A DNA stretch of 64,000 nt from Candidatus Methanomethylophilaceae archaeon (GCA_944321505.1 CALULN010000023.1:1-64000); one strand, 5' to 3'; shown: positions 45,491-54,038, numbered from the stretch's first letter. Made by a program: numbers and translations. Notes: generated from the sequence alone by a model not told the origin.

Positions 45491-45994
45491 ATGAACAGAA
45501 TCAAGGTCATCAATGAACCGTCGGAGCTCGTCCCCATGCTACGGTCCGTTGATACGCCGACAAAGCGGGATGTGCTCAAGGAGGTGACCTTGGAGTGGAG
45601 GACCGCCGACGAGATTGAGGCCAAGTACGGCCCCGAGGGAAGGGAGGCCATCATGTTCTTCGACAAGATGAAGCTGGTCGAGAGCAGGTGGATGGCCGTC
45701 GAAGGCAAGAGCTTCCCCGAAAAATCTTACCACACCTTCTACACATCTTTCCACATCAACGCGCAATGGCCCGTCTACGAGATCAGCGACGTGCTCGCCG
45801 CCGCCATGATGAGCGAGGAGGAGTACGCCGACATCGAGGCGAGGATCATCCAGGAGGTCGGCCCTTCCGGGCGCTTCTCCGGCGATGTGGCAGAGGCGCT
45901 GGGCCTGACATCCACGATGCTCAAGAGCCTGGTCCGCAGGTCGGTGAAGATGGACTTCCGCGGCCACAGGATCGAGCTGAAGCGCGAGGAGTAG
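45491..45994 (+). CDS. ArsR-like winged-helix regulator
   Basis: The product is 167 aa. The N-terminal half is a winged helix (LVPMLRSVDTPTKRDVLKEVTLEWRTADEIEAKYGPEGREAIMFFDKMKLVESRW), typical of archaeal ArsR-like transcription factors. The C-terminal half has a second helical unit that resembles another small HTH (FSGDVAEALGLTSTMLKSLVRRSVKM). A strong TATA box (GGTTATAAATAG, 45453-45464) gives a short leader of about 7 nt. It lies 9 bp upstream of trm56, so the three genes 45491-47084 probably form an operon. I cannot name the effector. Confidence 0.78.
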   Translation: MNRIKVINEPSELVPMLRSVDTPTKRDVLKEVTLEWRTADEIEAKYGPEGREAIMFFDKMKLVESRWMAVEGKSFPEKSYHTFYTSFHINAQWPVYEISDVLAAAMMSEEEYADIEARIIQEVGPSGRFSGDVAEALGLTSTMLKSLVRRSVKMDFRGHRIELKREE

Positions 45995-46003
45995 TCGGGC
46001 GGC

Positions 46004-46522
46004 ATGTCGGATATCTGGATAATGAGGATCGGGCACCGTCCGCAGCGGGACAAGAGGGTCACCACCCACGTGGCGCTGTCCTCGAGGGCCCTGGGCGCCA
46101 AGGGGATCTTCGTGGACACCGAGGACCCGGTGCTGGAGGAGAACATCCGCAGCGTGGTGGGCCGGTTCGGCGGCGACTACACCATAGAGACAGGCGTCCC
46201 GTGGAAGAGGAAGATCGCGGAGTTCCCCGGCAAGGTGGTCCATCTGACAATGTACGGCCAGAGGGTGGACGAGGCTATCCCCAAGATCCCCAGGGACGAG
46301 GACATCCTCATCGTGGTGGGCGCCGAGAAGGTGCCCCCCGAGGTCTACCAGCGCGCGGACTTCAACGTCTCCGTGGGCAACCAGCCGCATTCGGAGATCG
46401 CGGCGCTCGCCATCTTCCTGGACCGCTTCACCGGAGGTTCCGAGCTGTACTCCGACCGCCACGGCCGGATGACCGTGGTTCCCAACGAGAGGGGGAAGAC
46501 AGTTGTCGACGCTTCCAGATGA
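46004..46522 (+). CDS. trm56: tRNA (cytidine-56-2'-O)-methyltransferase Trm56
   Basis: The product is 172 aa. Archaeal Trm56 is a SPOUT enzyme that methylates the ribose of C56 in the tRNA T loop. Family sequence is clear: IMRIGHRPQRDKRVTTHVALSSRALGA, then VVHLTMYGQRVDEAIPKI, the knot region ILIVVGAEKVPPEVYQRADFNVSVGNQPHSEIAALAIFLDR, and a short tail. It follows the regulator gene by 9 bp and overlaps the HD-domain gene by 20 bp. No archaeal C/D guide for C56 is needed where this enzyme exists. Confidence 0.94.
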   Translation: MSDIWIMRIGHRPQRDKRVTTHVALSSRALGAKGIFVDTEDPVLEENIRSVVGRFGGDYTIETGVPWKRKIAEFPGKVVHLTMYGQRVDEAIPKIPRDEDILIVVGAEKVPPEVYQRADFNVSVGNQPHSEIAALAIFLDRFTGGSELYSDRHGRMTVVPNERGKTVVDASR

Positions 46523-47084
46523 TGCGGCCTGCATCCGCCTGCTGACGGAGGCCGGGTGCAAGAGGAGGGTGATCGTGCACTGCTGCACCGTCTGCACCGT
46601 GGCCGACGCCATGGCTTCCGGCACCGGATGCGACATGGCCCTCGTGCACGCGGGGGCACTGCTCCACGACATCGGGAGGTCGGAGGACCATTCCATAATG
46701 CATGCCGTCATCGGCGCCGGCATCGCCAGGTCACTGGGTCTGCCGGACGAGGTGGTGGAGATCATCCGCCGTCACACCGGGGCGGGGCTGGACGAGGAGG
46801 ACGTGCGCGAGTTCGGGCTCCCGCCGGGGGACTACATCCCCCGCACGCTGGAGCAGAAGATCGTCGCCCATGCCGACAACATGGTCAGCGACAACCGCTT
46901 GGTGCCCCACGGGCGCTCGGTGGAGAAGCTCCTCTCGAAAGGCTCGGAGCGCGGCGCGGCGCGCATAGAGGATCTCCACAGCGAGCTGTCGGAGATCTGC
47001 GGATACGACCTGGACCAGCTCGTGGGCGAGCTGGGCACCTATCCGCGCATGAAAGGTCCGCTCAGAGAGTACGAAGTGGGCTGA
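46503..47084 (+). CDS. HD-domain phosphohydrolase (TIGR00295-like)
   Basis: The product is 193 aa. It carries the metal-dependent HD motif (MALVHAGALLHDIGRSEDHSIMHAVIGAGIA) and a following helix with RRHTGAGLD, matching the archaeal TIGR00295 group. The substrate is unknown; HD proteins act on nucleotides or RNA ends. The first start codon in frame is TTG at 46503, 20 bp inside trm56. This rare start and the overlap imply translational coupling. The linkage to trm56 hints at an RNA-related role. Its 3' end overlaps a convergent PRC-barrel gene by 23 bp. Confidence 0.82.
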   Translation: MSTLPDDAACIRLLTEAGCKRRVIVHCCTVCTVADAMASGTGCDMALVHAGALLHDIGRSEDHSIMHAVIGAGIARSLGLPDEVVEIIRRHTGAGLDEEDVREFGLPPGDYIPRTLEQKIVAHADNMVSDNRLVPHGRSVEKLLSKGSERGAARIEDLHSELSEICGYDLDQLVGELGTYPRMKGPLREYEVG

Positions 47085-47334
47085 CCGTCCCGTCCCTGGA
47101 GACCTTCCCGGGGAACCCCTTCAGCAGGACCACGTCCCCCACCGCCGACACCCAGGAGTACGGGATGCCCAGTATGACGCCGTCCTCGGCGACTGCCGGG
47201 TTCGGCCTCTCCACGATGAGGCTGCCGACGCTGCGCGAGTCGGTGTCGAAGGCGATTGCGTCAACCTTCCCGACGAACACGCCCTCATCCGTGTAGATGT
47301 CCAGACCCACTATCTCTCCGCATTCCTCCAGCAT
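47062..47334 (-). CDS. PRC-barrel domain protein
   Basis: The product is 90 aa, one PRC-barrel beta domain (EIVGLDIYTDEGVFVGKVDAIAFDTDSRSVGSLIVERP, then GVILGIPYSWVSAVGDVVLLKG). These domains occur in RNA processing factor RimM and in photosystem and archaeal stand-alone proteins. Archaeal single-domain members have been linked to cell division, for example CdpB-type proteins; this is family knowledge and not shown here. A TATA-like element lies near 47357-47372. It overlaps the HD gene by 23 bp. Confidence 0.8.
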   Translation of the reverse strand: MLEECGEIVGLDIYTDEGVFVGKVDAIAFDTDSRSVGSLIVERPNPAVAEDGVILGIPYSWVSAVGDVVLLKGFPGKVSRDGTVSPLRTL

Positions 47335-47424
47335 GGCATCCCTGACCGCCGATTCATATGGGCGGATATAACGGTGACGAGGGGCTCAGACATCTTTATT
47401 AGCCCTCAAAGGTTCCTCCGCCCC

Positions 47425-47748
47425 ATGACTCTCGAGATTACAGAGGACGGCTTCGATTCGTTTGTAGACTCCCACGACAACGTGGTCATCGACTGCTGGG
47501 CCCCCTGGTGCGGACCCTGCAGGAGGCTCGGGCCGATCATCGACGAGATCTCCGCCGAGTACGCGGACAAGGTGGCCGTGGCCAAGCTCAACGTGGACGA
47601 GGCCCAGGTCATCTCCATGAGGTTCGGTATACAGGCGATCCCCACCGTCCTGTTCTTCAAGAAGGGCGTCCTGGTCAACACCATGGTGGGGCTCAGGCCC
47701 AAAGAGGACATCGTCGCCATCATGCAGGGCGCCAAGCTGCTGGAGTGA
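47425..47748 (+). CDS. trxA: Thioredoxin
   Basis: The product is 107 aa with the active site WCGPC (Cys29, Cys32) in VVIDCWAPWCGPCRRLGPIIDEI and the cis-proline segment FGIQAIPTVLFFKKG. It reduces protein disulfides. The ATG at 47425 is preferred over a longer frame because CTTTATTA (47395-47402) lies about 26 bp upstream. Thioredoxin reductase follows 7 bp downstream, making a complete reducing couple. An extra Cys at 24 precedes the active site. Confidence 0.95.
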   Translation: MTLEITEDGFDSFVDSHDNVVIDCWAPWCGPCRRLGPIIDEISAEYADKVAVAKLNVDEAQVISMRFGIQAIPTVLFFKKGVLVNTMVGLRPKEDIVAIMQGAKLLE

Positions 47749-47755
47749 GCGCGGC

Positions 47756-48643
47756 ATGCGCTTCGACGTGGCGGTCATAGGCTGCGGACCGGCGGGGCTG
47801 CAGGCGGCCATCCACGCCTCCCGCGCCAAGGTCTCCGTGGCCCTCATCGGCAAGACCGCCAACAGCGCCGCGGCCGGCACCGACATAGAGAACTACTTCG
47901 GCGTCGGAGAGGCATCCGGCGACGATCTGCTGTCCGCGGGGCTCGCACAGGCGGAGACGTTCGGCGCCGAACCGTTCCCGCTCAACGTGACGGCAGCATC
48001 CGCCGCGGACGGCGGGTTCGCCCTGGAGCTGGAGGACGGCACCTCCGTCGAGGCATCCGCCGTCGTCCTTGCGACCGGGGTGTCCAGGGTGAAGCTGGGC
48101 GTCCCCGGGGAGAAGGAGCTCTTCGGCAAGGGCGTCAGCTACTGCGCGTCCTGCGACTGCAACTTCTACAAGGGGCGCAGAGCGGTCATCGTCGGAGGCG
48201 AGACCGAGGCCGCGGTCTCCGCGGAGCTGATGACCCGCTACGCGTCGAAGACCTACTGGGTCTGGGACGGCGTCCGTGCCTCCGAGGCCGCGGTGCGCAG
48301 GGCCGCCGACGCGGGCGCCGAGATGGTGGCCGCGATGCCGGTCCGCATACTGGGGGACGACCGGGTCACCGGGATAGAGCTGTCGGACGGCACCGTCATA
48401 GAGACGGACGGGGTGTTCATAGAGCTGGGGGCCCGCTCATCCGCCGATCTGGCCATGGACCTGGGGGCGATGCCGGAGATGGACGACTCCGTGAAGGTGG
48501 ACGCTTCATGCGCCACGGAGGTGCCGGGCCTCTTCGCATGCGGGGACGTCACCGGCAGGCCGTGGCAGGTGGCCAGGGCCGTCGGCCAGGGCTGCGTCGC
48601 CGGCACGTCGGCGGCAAGGTACGCCAAGGAGGCCGGGCCTTGA
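47756..48643 (+). CDS. trxB: Thioredoxin reductase
   Basis: The product is 295 aa. The FAD-binding motif is N-terminal (DVAVIGCGPAGLQAAIHASRA), the redox cysteines are in SYCASCDCNFYKG (about residues 129 and 132), and a second Rossmann motif (AVIVGGETEAAVSAELM) precedes the C-terminal FAD segment VPGLFACGDVTGRPWQVARAVGQGCVAG. The second Rossmann fold lacks the usual HRR...R NADPH-binding residues (here TYWVWDGVRAS). So the electron donor may not be NADPH; F420H2 or ferredoxin is possible in methanogens. It lies in an operon with thioredoxin, and its stop overlaps the next start. Confidence 0.92.
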   Translation: MRFDVAVIGCGPAGLQAAIHASRAKVSVALIGKTANSAAAGTDIENYFGVGEASGDDLLSAGLAQAETFGAEPFPLNVTAASAADGGFALELEDGTSVEASAVVLATGVSRVKLGVPGEKELFGKGVSYCASCDCNFYKGRRAVIVGGETEAAVSAELMTRYASKTYWVWDGVRASEAAVRRAADAGAEMVAAMPVRILGDDRVTGIELSDGTVIETDGVFIELGARSSADLAMDLGAMPEMDDSVKVDASCATEVPGLFACGDVTGRPWQVARAVGQGCVAGTSAARYAKEAGP

Positions 48644-49152
48644 CCGTCGAGGACCTGGTGGCGGGGATGCTCCGCGAGGAGGGCGGATTCCAGAAGGCCC
48701 TCCGCAGGGTGCTGGAGGACGAGCTGGGGATGACCGTCAACGAGTTCTCCAAGGCCACCGGCATATCCCAGAGCACCATGTACAAGATACTGGAGGACAA
48801 GCGGGAGCCGAATCTGCGCACGGTCCGCACCATCATACGCGCAGTGAGGATACTGTCCAAATCCGTCGGCGAGAACTTCATCGCGGTCATAGCGTCGCAC
48901 ATGGTCCTGCAGACCATGGAGCCGGAGACGGAGGTGGACGGTCAGATCGTCCGTCTGCGGGAGTACCCGGTGTCCACGGTGGAGGACGCCATCGTCGCAG
49001 CCATACGCGCCGAGCGGGACGGCGCCCTCGGAGTGGTCTGCGCCCCCATCGTCACGCCCACCGTGGAGAAGATCCTGACGATCCCGGTGTGCCCGGTGAT
49101 GCCCACCACCAGCATAACCGTGGCGGTGGAGCGTCTGAAGCGGGAGCTGTGA
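48640..49152 (+). CDS. XRE-type regulator with C-terminal sensor domain (COG1709-like)
   Basis: The product is 170 aa. The start is assigned to TTG at 48640, because AAGGAGG (48626-48632) lies 7 nt upstream and the codon overlaps the trxB stop (TTGA). The sequence MTVNEFSKATGISQSTMYKILEDKREPNLRTVRTIIRAVRIL is a helix-turn-helix. The C-terminal half (LREYPVSTVEDAIVAAIRAERDGALGVVCAPIVTPTVEKILTIPVCPVMPT) resembles the archaeal COG1709 extension. It may sense redox state, given its place in the thioredoxin operon and the cysteines in VVCAP and IPVCPV; that is inference. Confidence 0.78.
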   Translation: MTVEDLVAGMLREEGGFQKALRRVLEDELGMTVNEFSKATGISQSTMYKILEDKREPNLRTVRTIIRAVRILSKSVGENFIAVIASHMVLQTMEPETEVDGQIVRLREYPVSTVEDAIVAAIRAERDGALGVVCAPIVTPTVEKILTIPVCPVMPTTSITVAVERLKREL

Positions 49153-49222
49153 CGGCCGCTTCGCTTCAATTTAATATACCACCTTTACTTCATTAAGTAC
49201 ACACATTAAGGAGAGGATCCCA

Positions 49223-49687
49223 CTGTTCGAGCTCCAGGTTGTCAGCAATACCCCTCAGACGGGCGTCGACGACGCAGACATCGTGGCGGAGACGTTCCTG
49301 ATGCAGATCGGGTACATCCCCAAGGGATACGATCCGAAGACATCGGCCACCAGCATACGGGACAGCATCCCCTACCGCCTCTTCATGGATTTTTTCATGC
49401 GCAACATGGGCAAGGCATGGTCGGTGGAGGAGCTGGCGGCGCTCCTCGGCACCAGCAAGCCCACGGTGTACCGCCACATCAACAAGCTGAAGTCGATGGA
49501 CCTGCTGGAGAGCACCGACGTCGAGTTCGACGGGCAGACCCGCAAGGGCTACCGCATAAGGTACGGGGACCTGGTGAAGGCCTGGAGCTTCACCGAGGCG
49601 AACATACAGATGGCCATGGACAACTACCGCAAGACCGTGGCGCATTTCCAGGAGCTCATGGACAAGAGGAGGTACGGCGATGAGTGA
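49223..49687 (+). CDS. Winged-helix regulator with an apparent CTG start
   Basis: The product is 154 aa if started at CTG 49223, or 134 aa from GTG 49283. The upstream start is favoured: AAGGAG (49208-49213) sits 9 nt before the CTG, and a TATA-like box (TTTAATATACC, 49170-49180) gives a leader of about 20 nt. Codons 49223-49282 read as protein (FELQVVSNTPQTGVDDAD). No ATG, GTG or TTG lies in frame between the SD and 49283. Residues 65-110 form a winged helix (WSVEELAALLGTSKPTVYRHINKLKSMDLLES). Its stop overlaps the next gene by 8 bp (ATGAGTGA). Confidence 0.7.
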   Translation: MFELQVVSNTPQTGVDDADIVAETFLMQIGYIPKGYDPKTSATSIRDSIPYRLFMDFFMRNMGKAWSVEELAALLGTSKPTVYRHINKLKSMDLLESTDVEFDGQTRKGYRIRYGDLVKAWSFTEANIQMAMDNYRKTVAHFQELMDKRRYGDE

Positions 49688-49925
49688 CAGCTACGAGATA
49701 TCGAAGGGATCCAAATGCCTGGTCCGCACCGGCGAGGAGGAGGACGCGGTGGGCCTGTTCGCGGGATACGTGATGATGGGCAGCGACACCGCCATGGTGC
49801 TCCGCATGGACGGGGACAGGCTCCGCTACATCCCCGTAGCCCAGATCTCGTACGTCGATGTCCTCGAGGCCGCGGACTCCGAGTCGCCGAGGCCCTCCGG
49901 CACCGCCGGACCGTACTATGGCTGA
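49680..49925 (+). CDS. Small unidentified protein in the elp3 operon
   Basis: The product is 81 aa and probably a small beta-barrel (SKCLVRTGEEEDAVGLFAGYVMMGSDTAMVLRMDGDRLRYIPVAQISYVDVLE). The pattern of a short SH3-like or Sm-like barrel with an 'RYIPVAQISYVDVLE' strand suggests RNA or protein binding, but no family is recognised. It overlaps the regulator gene upstream by 8 bp and elp3 downstream by 8 bp (ATGGCTGA), so its expression is tightly coupled to both. This linkage suggests a role in tRNA wobble modification or its control. Confidence 0.7.
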   Translation: MSDSYEISKGSKCLVRTGEEEDAVGLFAGYVMMGSDTAMVLRMDGDRLRYIPVAQISYVDVLEAADSESPRPSGTAGPYYG

Positions 49926-51456
49926 CCTGGAAGGTCTGTCCCGCACCCTCATCGACGGGATACTGTCCGGGAGGATCCGGGACAGGGACGCACTCCAGGC
50001 GGAGAAGGTCAGGCTCTGCCGCAGGTTCTCGCTGGACGAGGTGCCCCGCAACTCCGACATACTCGCCTACGCGTCCGATGACGAGAGGGAAGCCGTCCTG
50101 CCGTTCCTGGTGAAGAAGCCCATGCGCACCGCCAGCGGCGTGGCGGTGGTGGCGGTCATGACCTCCCCGCATCCCTGTCCCCACGGGAAGTGCACATACT
50201 GTCCGGGAGGGGTGGAGATGGGGTCCCCTCAATCCTATACCGGCAAGGAGCCCGCCGCCAGGAGGGCCGCCAGGAACTCCTTCGACCCCTATGAGCAGGT
50301 GACGGACCGCATCCGCCAGCTGACCGACATCGGGCATCTGACCGACAAGATCGACCTGATAATCATGGGCGGCACCTTCACCAGCCGGGAGCCGGAGTAC
50401 CAGGAGTGGTTCGTCCGCAGGTGCTTCGACGCCATGAATGGCAGGGACGCACCGGATGCGGCCACCGCCCAGGATTGGAACCGCACCGCCACCCACCGCT
50501 GCGTGGGGCTGACGGTGGAGACCCGTCCGGATGTTTTCGATGCGGAGCAGATCGGCAGGGCCATGGCATTGGGGGCCACCAGGGTGGAGCTGGGGGTCCA
50601 GATCCTGGACGACGGCATCCTGGCCGGCGTCAACCGCGGCCACGGCACGGAGGAGGTCCGCAGGTGCACCCGGGAGTGCAGGGACAGGGGGCTGAAGGTC
50701 TGCTACCACATCATGCCCGGCCTCCCTGGCTCGTCCCCTGAGACCGATCTGAGCCGGTTCCGCCTGCTGTTCTCGGACCCGGCGTACAGGCCGGACATGC
50801 TGAAGTTCTACACCACCCTGGTCACCGAGGGCACGGAGCTCCACAGGATGTGGGGGTCCGGGGAGTACGAGCCCTATGACACGGAGATCGCGGTGCGGCT
50901 GCTGGCGGACATGAAGGCGGAGGTGCCGGAGTACGTCCGCATACAGCGTGTTCAGCGGGATATCCCCGCCCCGCAGATCGCGGCGGGGATAACCAGGAGC
51001 AACCTCCGCCAGCTGGTGGCCGGGGAGCTGGAGCGCACCGGCAGGGCATGCAGATGCATCCGCTGCAGGGAGGTGGGCCACACCGGAGGCGTCCCGGAGG
51101 GCGCCGTGCCGGAGTTTTCGGAGATATGCTACGAGGCCTCCGGCGCCACGGAGCATTTCATACAGTGCACCGCCGGGGAGGCGCTGATCGGGTACGTGCG
51201 CCTCAGAGCATCGGCGCCGATCGCATACGTGCGCGAGCTGAAGGTGTTCGGCAGGATGGCCGCCATCGGCGAGGACGGCGACTGGCAGCACCGCGGGTTC
51301 GGCAGGGAGCTCATGCGCATGGCGGAGGAGAGAGCCATCGGATCGGGGGCCTCCGAGATCAGGGTGACCAGCGGCGCCGGCGTCAGGGACTACTACGCAT
51401 CCCTGGGGTACGCGTTCCGCGCCCCTTATATGGCGAAGGACCTCACTCTATCGTGA
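49918..51456 (+). CDS. elp3: Elongator protein 3 homologue (tRNA uridine-34 modification)
   Basis: The product is 512 aa. Elp3 combines a radical SAM domain and a GNAT acetyltransferase to add a carboxymethyl-type group at tRNA wobble uridine. The cluster cysteines are Cys87, Cys92 and Cys95 (CPHGKCTYCPGG). Further motifs are GKEPAARRAARNSFDPYEQV, IIMGGTFTS, TVETRPDV, GATRVELGVQ and HIMPGLPGSSPETD. The GNAT part spans about 395-512 (YVRELKVFGRM, WQHRGFGRELMRMAEE, YYASLGYAFRAPYMAKDL). The ATG at 49918 overlaps the upstream stop by 8 bp. The 3' end overlaps a convergent PRC-barrel gene by 14 bp. Confidence 0.95.
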   Translation: MADLEGLSRTLIDGILSGRIRDRDALQAEKVRLCRRFSLDEVPRNSDILAYASDDEREAVLPFLVKKPMRTASGVAVVAVMTSPHPCPHGKCTYCPGGVEMGSPQSYTGKEPAARRAARNSFDPYEQVTDRIRQLTDIGHLTDKIDLIIMGGTFTSREPEYQEWFVRRCFDAMNGRDAPDAATAQDWNRTATHRCVGLTVETRPDVFDAEQIGRAMALGATRVELGVQILDDGILAGVNRGHGTEEVRRCTRECRDRGLKVCYHIMPGLPGSSPETDLSRFRLLFSDPAYRPDMLKFYTTLVTEGTELHRMWGSGEYEPYDTEIAVRLLADMKAEVPEYVRIQRVQRDIPAPQIAAGITRSNLRQLVAGELERTGRACRCIRCREVGHTGGVPEGAVPEFSEICYEASGATEHFIQCTAGEALIGYVRLRASAPIAYVRELKVFGRMAAIGEDGDWQHRGFGRELMRMAEERAIGSGASEIRVTSGAGVRDYYASLGYAFRAPYMAKDLTLS

Positions 51457-51679
51457 CGGTGCCCTCGCCCACACTCAGCTTGGTGAAGGCGTAGACCGCA
51501 CGCCCTTTGGAATCCACCCGCTGCCCGGGACGGGCCTGCTCCCCGGCCCTCACCAGCAGGTACCTCATCTCGCCGGTGGCGGTGTCAACCACCACGTCGT
51601 CCAGCGTCCCCAGGATGCTCCCGGCCCCGGTGACGACCCTTCTCCCCACAAGCTCCTTCAGCAGCACCGTCTTGGTCAT
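51443..51679 (-). CDS. PRC-barrel domain protein downstream of cdc48
   Basis: The product is 78 aa, a single PRC barrel (KELVGRRVVTGAGSILGTLDDVVVDTATGEMRYLLVRAG, then AVYAFTKLSVGEGTVTIE). It starts 4 bp after the cdc48 stop on the same strand, so it should be cotranscribed. It is the second stand-alone PRC-barrel gene in the window. Archaeal PRC-barrel proteins have been tied to cell division, where Cdc48-like ATPases may remodel complexes; a shared role is inference. It overlaps elp3 by 14 bp. Confidence 0.82.
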   Translation of the reverse strand: MTKTVLLKELVGRRVVTGAGSILGTLDDVVVDTATGEMRYLLVRAGEQARPGQRVDSKGRAVYAFTKLSVGEGTVTIE

Positions 51680-51683
51680 CGGA

Positions 51684-53879
51684 TCACCCGTACAGCGGAG
51701 GGTCGAAGTTGGTGCCCCTCCTGCTCATCTCCCTGCCGGCGTCCACGTACGCCTGCATCTCCTCCTCGCTCACCGACGGAGTCACGGTCCTCAGCGCGGC
51801 CTCGAAGTGGCGCATTGACACGAACGCCGTCTCCCTGTCCTCGCGGTAGGCGCACATCCCCGCCTCCCTGCACAGCTCGGCCAGGTCGGCGCCGGTGAAG
51901 CCCTCTGTGCGCTGTGCCAGATCGTCCAGCGATACGCCGAGCATCGGCATCTCCGAGGTGTGGACCTCCAGTATCCTGCGCCTGCTGTCGACGTCGGGGA
52001 GGCCGATGAGTATCTTCTTGTCGAACCTCCCCGGCCTCAGCAGGGCCGGGTCTATCATGTCGGGGCGGTTGGTGGCGCCCATCACCAGGACGTTCTCCAG
52101 CTTCTCCATGCCGTCCATGGAGGTGAGCAGCTGGTTCACCACCCGCTCCCAGACGCCGGTGCCGTCCTGCCTCCTTTTGGGGGCGACGGCATCGATCTCG
52201 TCGAAGAACAGTATGCAGGGGGACATCTGCCTGGCTCTCTTGAATATCTGGCGTATGGCCTTCTCGGATTCGCCCAGCCACTTGCTGGCCACCTCCGGTC
52301 CGTTGACGCAGATGAAGTTGGCGCCGGCCTCGTTGGCCATGGCCCTGGCCAGCATCGTCTTGCCCGTACCCGGCGGGCCGTAGAGGAGCACGCCTCTGGG
52401 CATGGAGATCCCCAGCCTCCTGAAGTCCTTGGTGCCCTCTCCTGGCATGAACGCCTCGCGGAGCTCCCGTTTGACGTCCTCCAGGCCGCCGATGTCCGAC
52501 CATCTGACGCTGGGTATGTCCACCAGCACCTCCCTCATGCCGCTGGGCTCCACCTCTGTCAGCGCGTCGCGGAAGTCCGCCATGGACACCCTGACGTCCT
52601 CCAGCGCCGCCTCCGGCGCCGGACCGTCCCTGTCCACAAGGTGCATGTGCTTGCTGAGGCACCTCATCGCCGCCTCGCGGGCCAGTGCGGCCAGGTCCGC
52701 GCCGACGAAGCCCTGGGTCATCCCCGCCAGGGCGTCGACGTCCACGTCGTCGGCCAGGGGCATCCCCCTGAGATGCACTCCGAGGATCTCCGCCCTGCCC
52801 TTCAGCCCGGGGACGCCGATCTCGATCTCCCTGTCGAACCTGCCGGGCCTCCTGAGGGCCGGGTCCACCGCGTCCTCCCTGTTGGTGGCGCCGATGACGA
52901 TCACGTCCCCCCTGCCGGACATGCCGTCCATGAGGGTCAGGAGCTGCGCCACTATCCTCCTCTCCACCTCTCCGGAGACCTGGTTGCGGTTGGGGGCGAT
53001 GGAGTCTATCTCGTCGATGAACACGATGCTGGGGGCGTTCTTGGACGCCTCCTCGAATATCTCCCTGAGGGCCCCCTCGGACTCGCCGTAGTACTTGCTG
53101 ACTATCTCCGGCCCCTGGATGGAGTAGAACGCCGCGCCGGATTCCTTCGCCACGGCCTTGGCTATGAGGGTCTTCCCCGTCCCGGGGGGCCCGTACAGCA
53201 GCACCCCCTTGGGGGCGCCGATCCCCAGCCTCTCGAACAGCTCCGGGTGCTTCAGCGGCACCTCGATCATGTCCCTTATCCTGCGGAGCTCCTCGTCCAG
53301 GCCGCCCACGTCGTCGTAGGTGATGGAGCTGTCTATGGTCTTCTTCTTGCTGCGGGGGCGCTCGTTCAGCACCCTGATCTCGGTGTCCGTGCCGATGACC
53401 ACGGCCCCTGCCGGCTCGGTGGACACCACGGTGAAGGGCGCCAGGTTCCCCATCAGGTAGACGTTGGGGACGAACACGTCGTTGCCGGTCATGACCGGGC
53501 GGCTGTACAGCCCCTCCCTGACCCTGTCCTGGATGTTGCTGTCGAAGCGGACGGTCTTCCCCTCGGGTATGTTGGGGGCGAAGACGGCGGTCCTGGCGTA
53601 CACGGTGTCCCGTTTGATTATGCGGACGGTGTCCCCCACCGACACGCCGGCGTTGGCGCGGGTGGTGCCGTCGATGCACACGATCCCGGAGCCGTGGTCC
53701 TGGGGGCAGTCCTTGAAGACCTTGGCCGCCACCGAGGAGCGGCCGACGATCTCGATGACGTCGCCTATCTCCAGACCCAGCCTCTCCCTGGATGCCGGGT
53801 CCATGCGGGCCCTGCCTAGCCCCGTGTCGGTCTTGAGGTACGCCATGGCGACCTTCAGCTCGCCGCAAGCTCCGTCCAT
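51684..53879 (-). CDS. Cdc48/VAT-family AAA ATPase
   Basis: The product is 731 aa. It is a two-ring AAA unfoldase that extracts and unfolds proteins, often for the proteasome. An N domain (residues 1-180, double-psi barrel then four-stranded barrel) is followed by D1 with Walker A GPPGTGKT near 233 and Walker [16 protein letters not shown]2 has GPPGTGKT near 503 and [14 protein letters not shown], with the second-region arginines present in both rings. The C-terminus is [10 protein letters not shown]-like ([13 protein letters not shown]), close to the HbYX-type end of proteasome partners, though the last residues are LYG. A TATA-like box centred near 53904 gives a leaderless start at 53879. 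A PRC-barrel gene follows in the operon. Confidence 0.93.
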   Translation of the reverse strand: MDGACGELKVAMAYLKTDTGLGRARMDPASRERLGLEIGDVIEIVGRSSVAAKVFKDCPQDHGSGIVCIDGTTRANAGVSVGDTVRIIKRDTVYARTAVFAPNIPEGKTVRFDSNIQDRVREGLYSRPVMTGNDVFVPNVYLMGNLAPFTVVSTEPAGAVVIGTDTEIRVLNERPRSKKKTIDSSITYDDVGGLDEELRRIRDMIEVPLKHPELFERLGIGAPKGVLLYGPPGTGKTLIAKAVAKESGAAFYSIQGPEIVSKYYGESEGALREIFEEASKNAPSIVFIDEIDSIAPNRNQVSGEVERRIVAQLLTLMDGMSGRGDVIVIGATNREDAVDPALRRPGRFDREIEIGVPGLKGRAEILGVHLRGMPLADDVDVDALAGMTQGFVGADLAALAREAAMRCLSKHMHLVDRDGPAPEAALEDVRVSMADFRDALTEVEPSGMREVLVDIPSVRWSDIGGLEDVKRELREAFMPGEGTKDFRRLGISMPRGVLLYGPPGTGKTMLARAMANEAGANFICVNGPEVASKWLGESEKAIRQIFKRARQMSPCILFFDEIDAVAPKRRQDGTGVWERVVNQLLTSMDGMEKLENVLVMGATNRPDMIDPALLRPGRFDKKILIGLPDVDSRRRILEVHTSEMPMLGVSLDDLAQRTEGFTGADLAELCREAGMCAYREDRETAFVSMRHFEAALRTVTPSVSEEEMQAYVDAGREMSRRGTNFDPPLYG

Positions 53880-53942
53880 TGGGCGCGGATTGGCGTCTCG
53901 TTATATCTCATGTTCGGGGGACGTCCTGTGCGGCTGTCCTCG

Positions 53943-53969
53943 ATGCGCGCGCTATATAGGTGCGCGCAT
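53943..53969. repeat. Inverted repeat flanking a TATA element
   Basis: ATGCGCGC (53943-53950) and GCGCGCAT (53962-53969) are perfect inverted repeats around GCTATATAGGT. The element lies between the divergent cdc48 and tRNA-Lys genes. It is too far from either start to be their main TATA box. Confidence 0.7.
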
Positions 53970-53989
53970 GCGTTCCGGGATAGATATGT

Positions 53990-53997
53990 TATAAATA
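53990..53997 (+). promoter_or_regulatory. TATA box of tRNA-Lys (and perhaps the rpo operon)
   Basis: TATAAATA is the best TATA match in this region. It lies about 45 bp upstream of the mature tRNA, giving a leader of about 20 nt. No stronger box is visible before rpoH, so read-through into the RNA polymerase operon is possible. Confidence 0.5.
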
Positions 53998-54038
53998 TGA
54001 GAACGATATCCCGCTTTCTTGCAAGCTAAAGCTATCAA

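Noticed and set aside
51676-53868. A 730-codon frame in a second register of cdc48
   Set aside because: It is a frame-shifted copy of the Cdc48 coding sequence with Arg/Gly-rich nonsense; the other frame contains both AAA domains intact.
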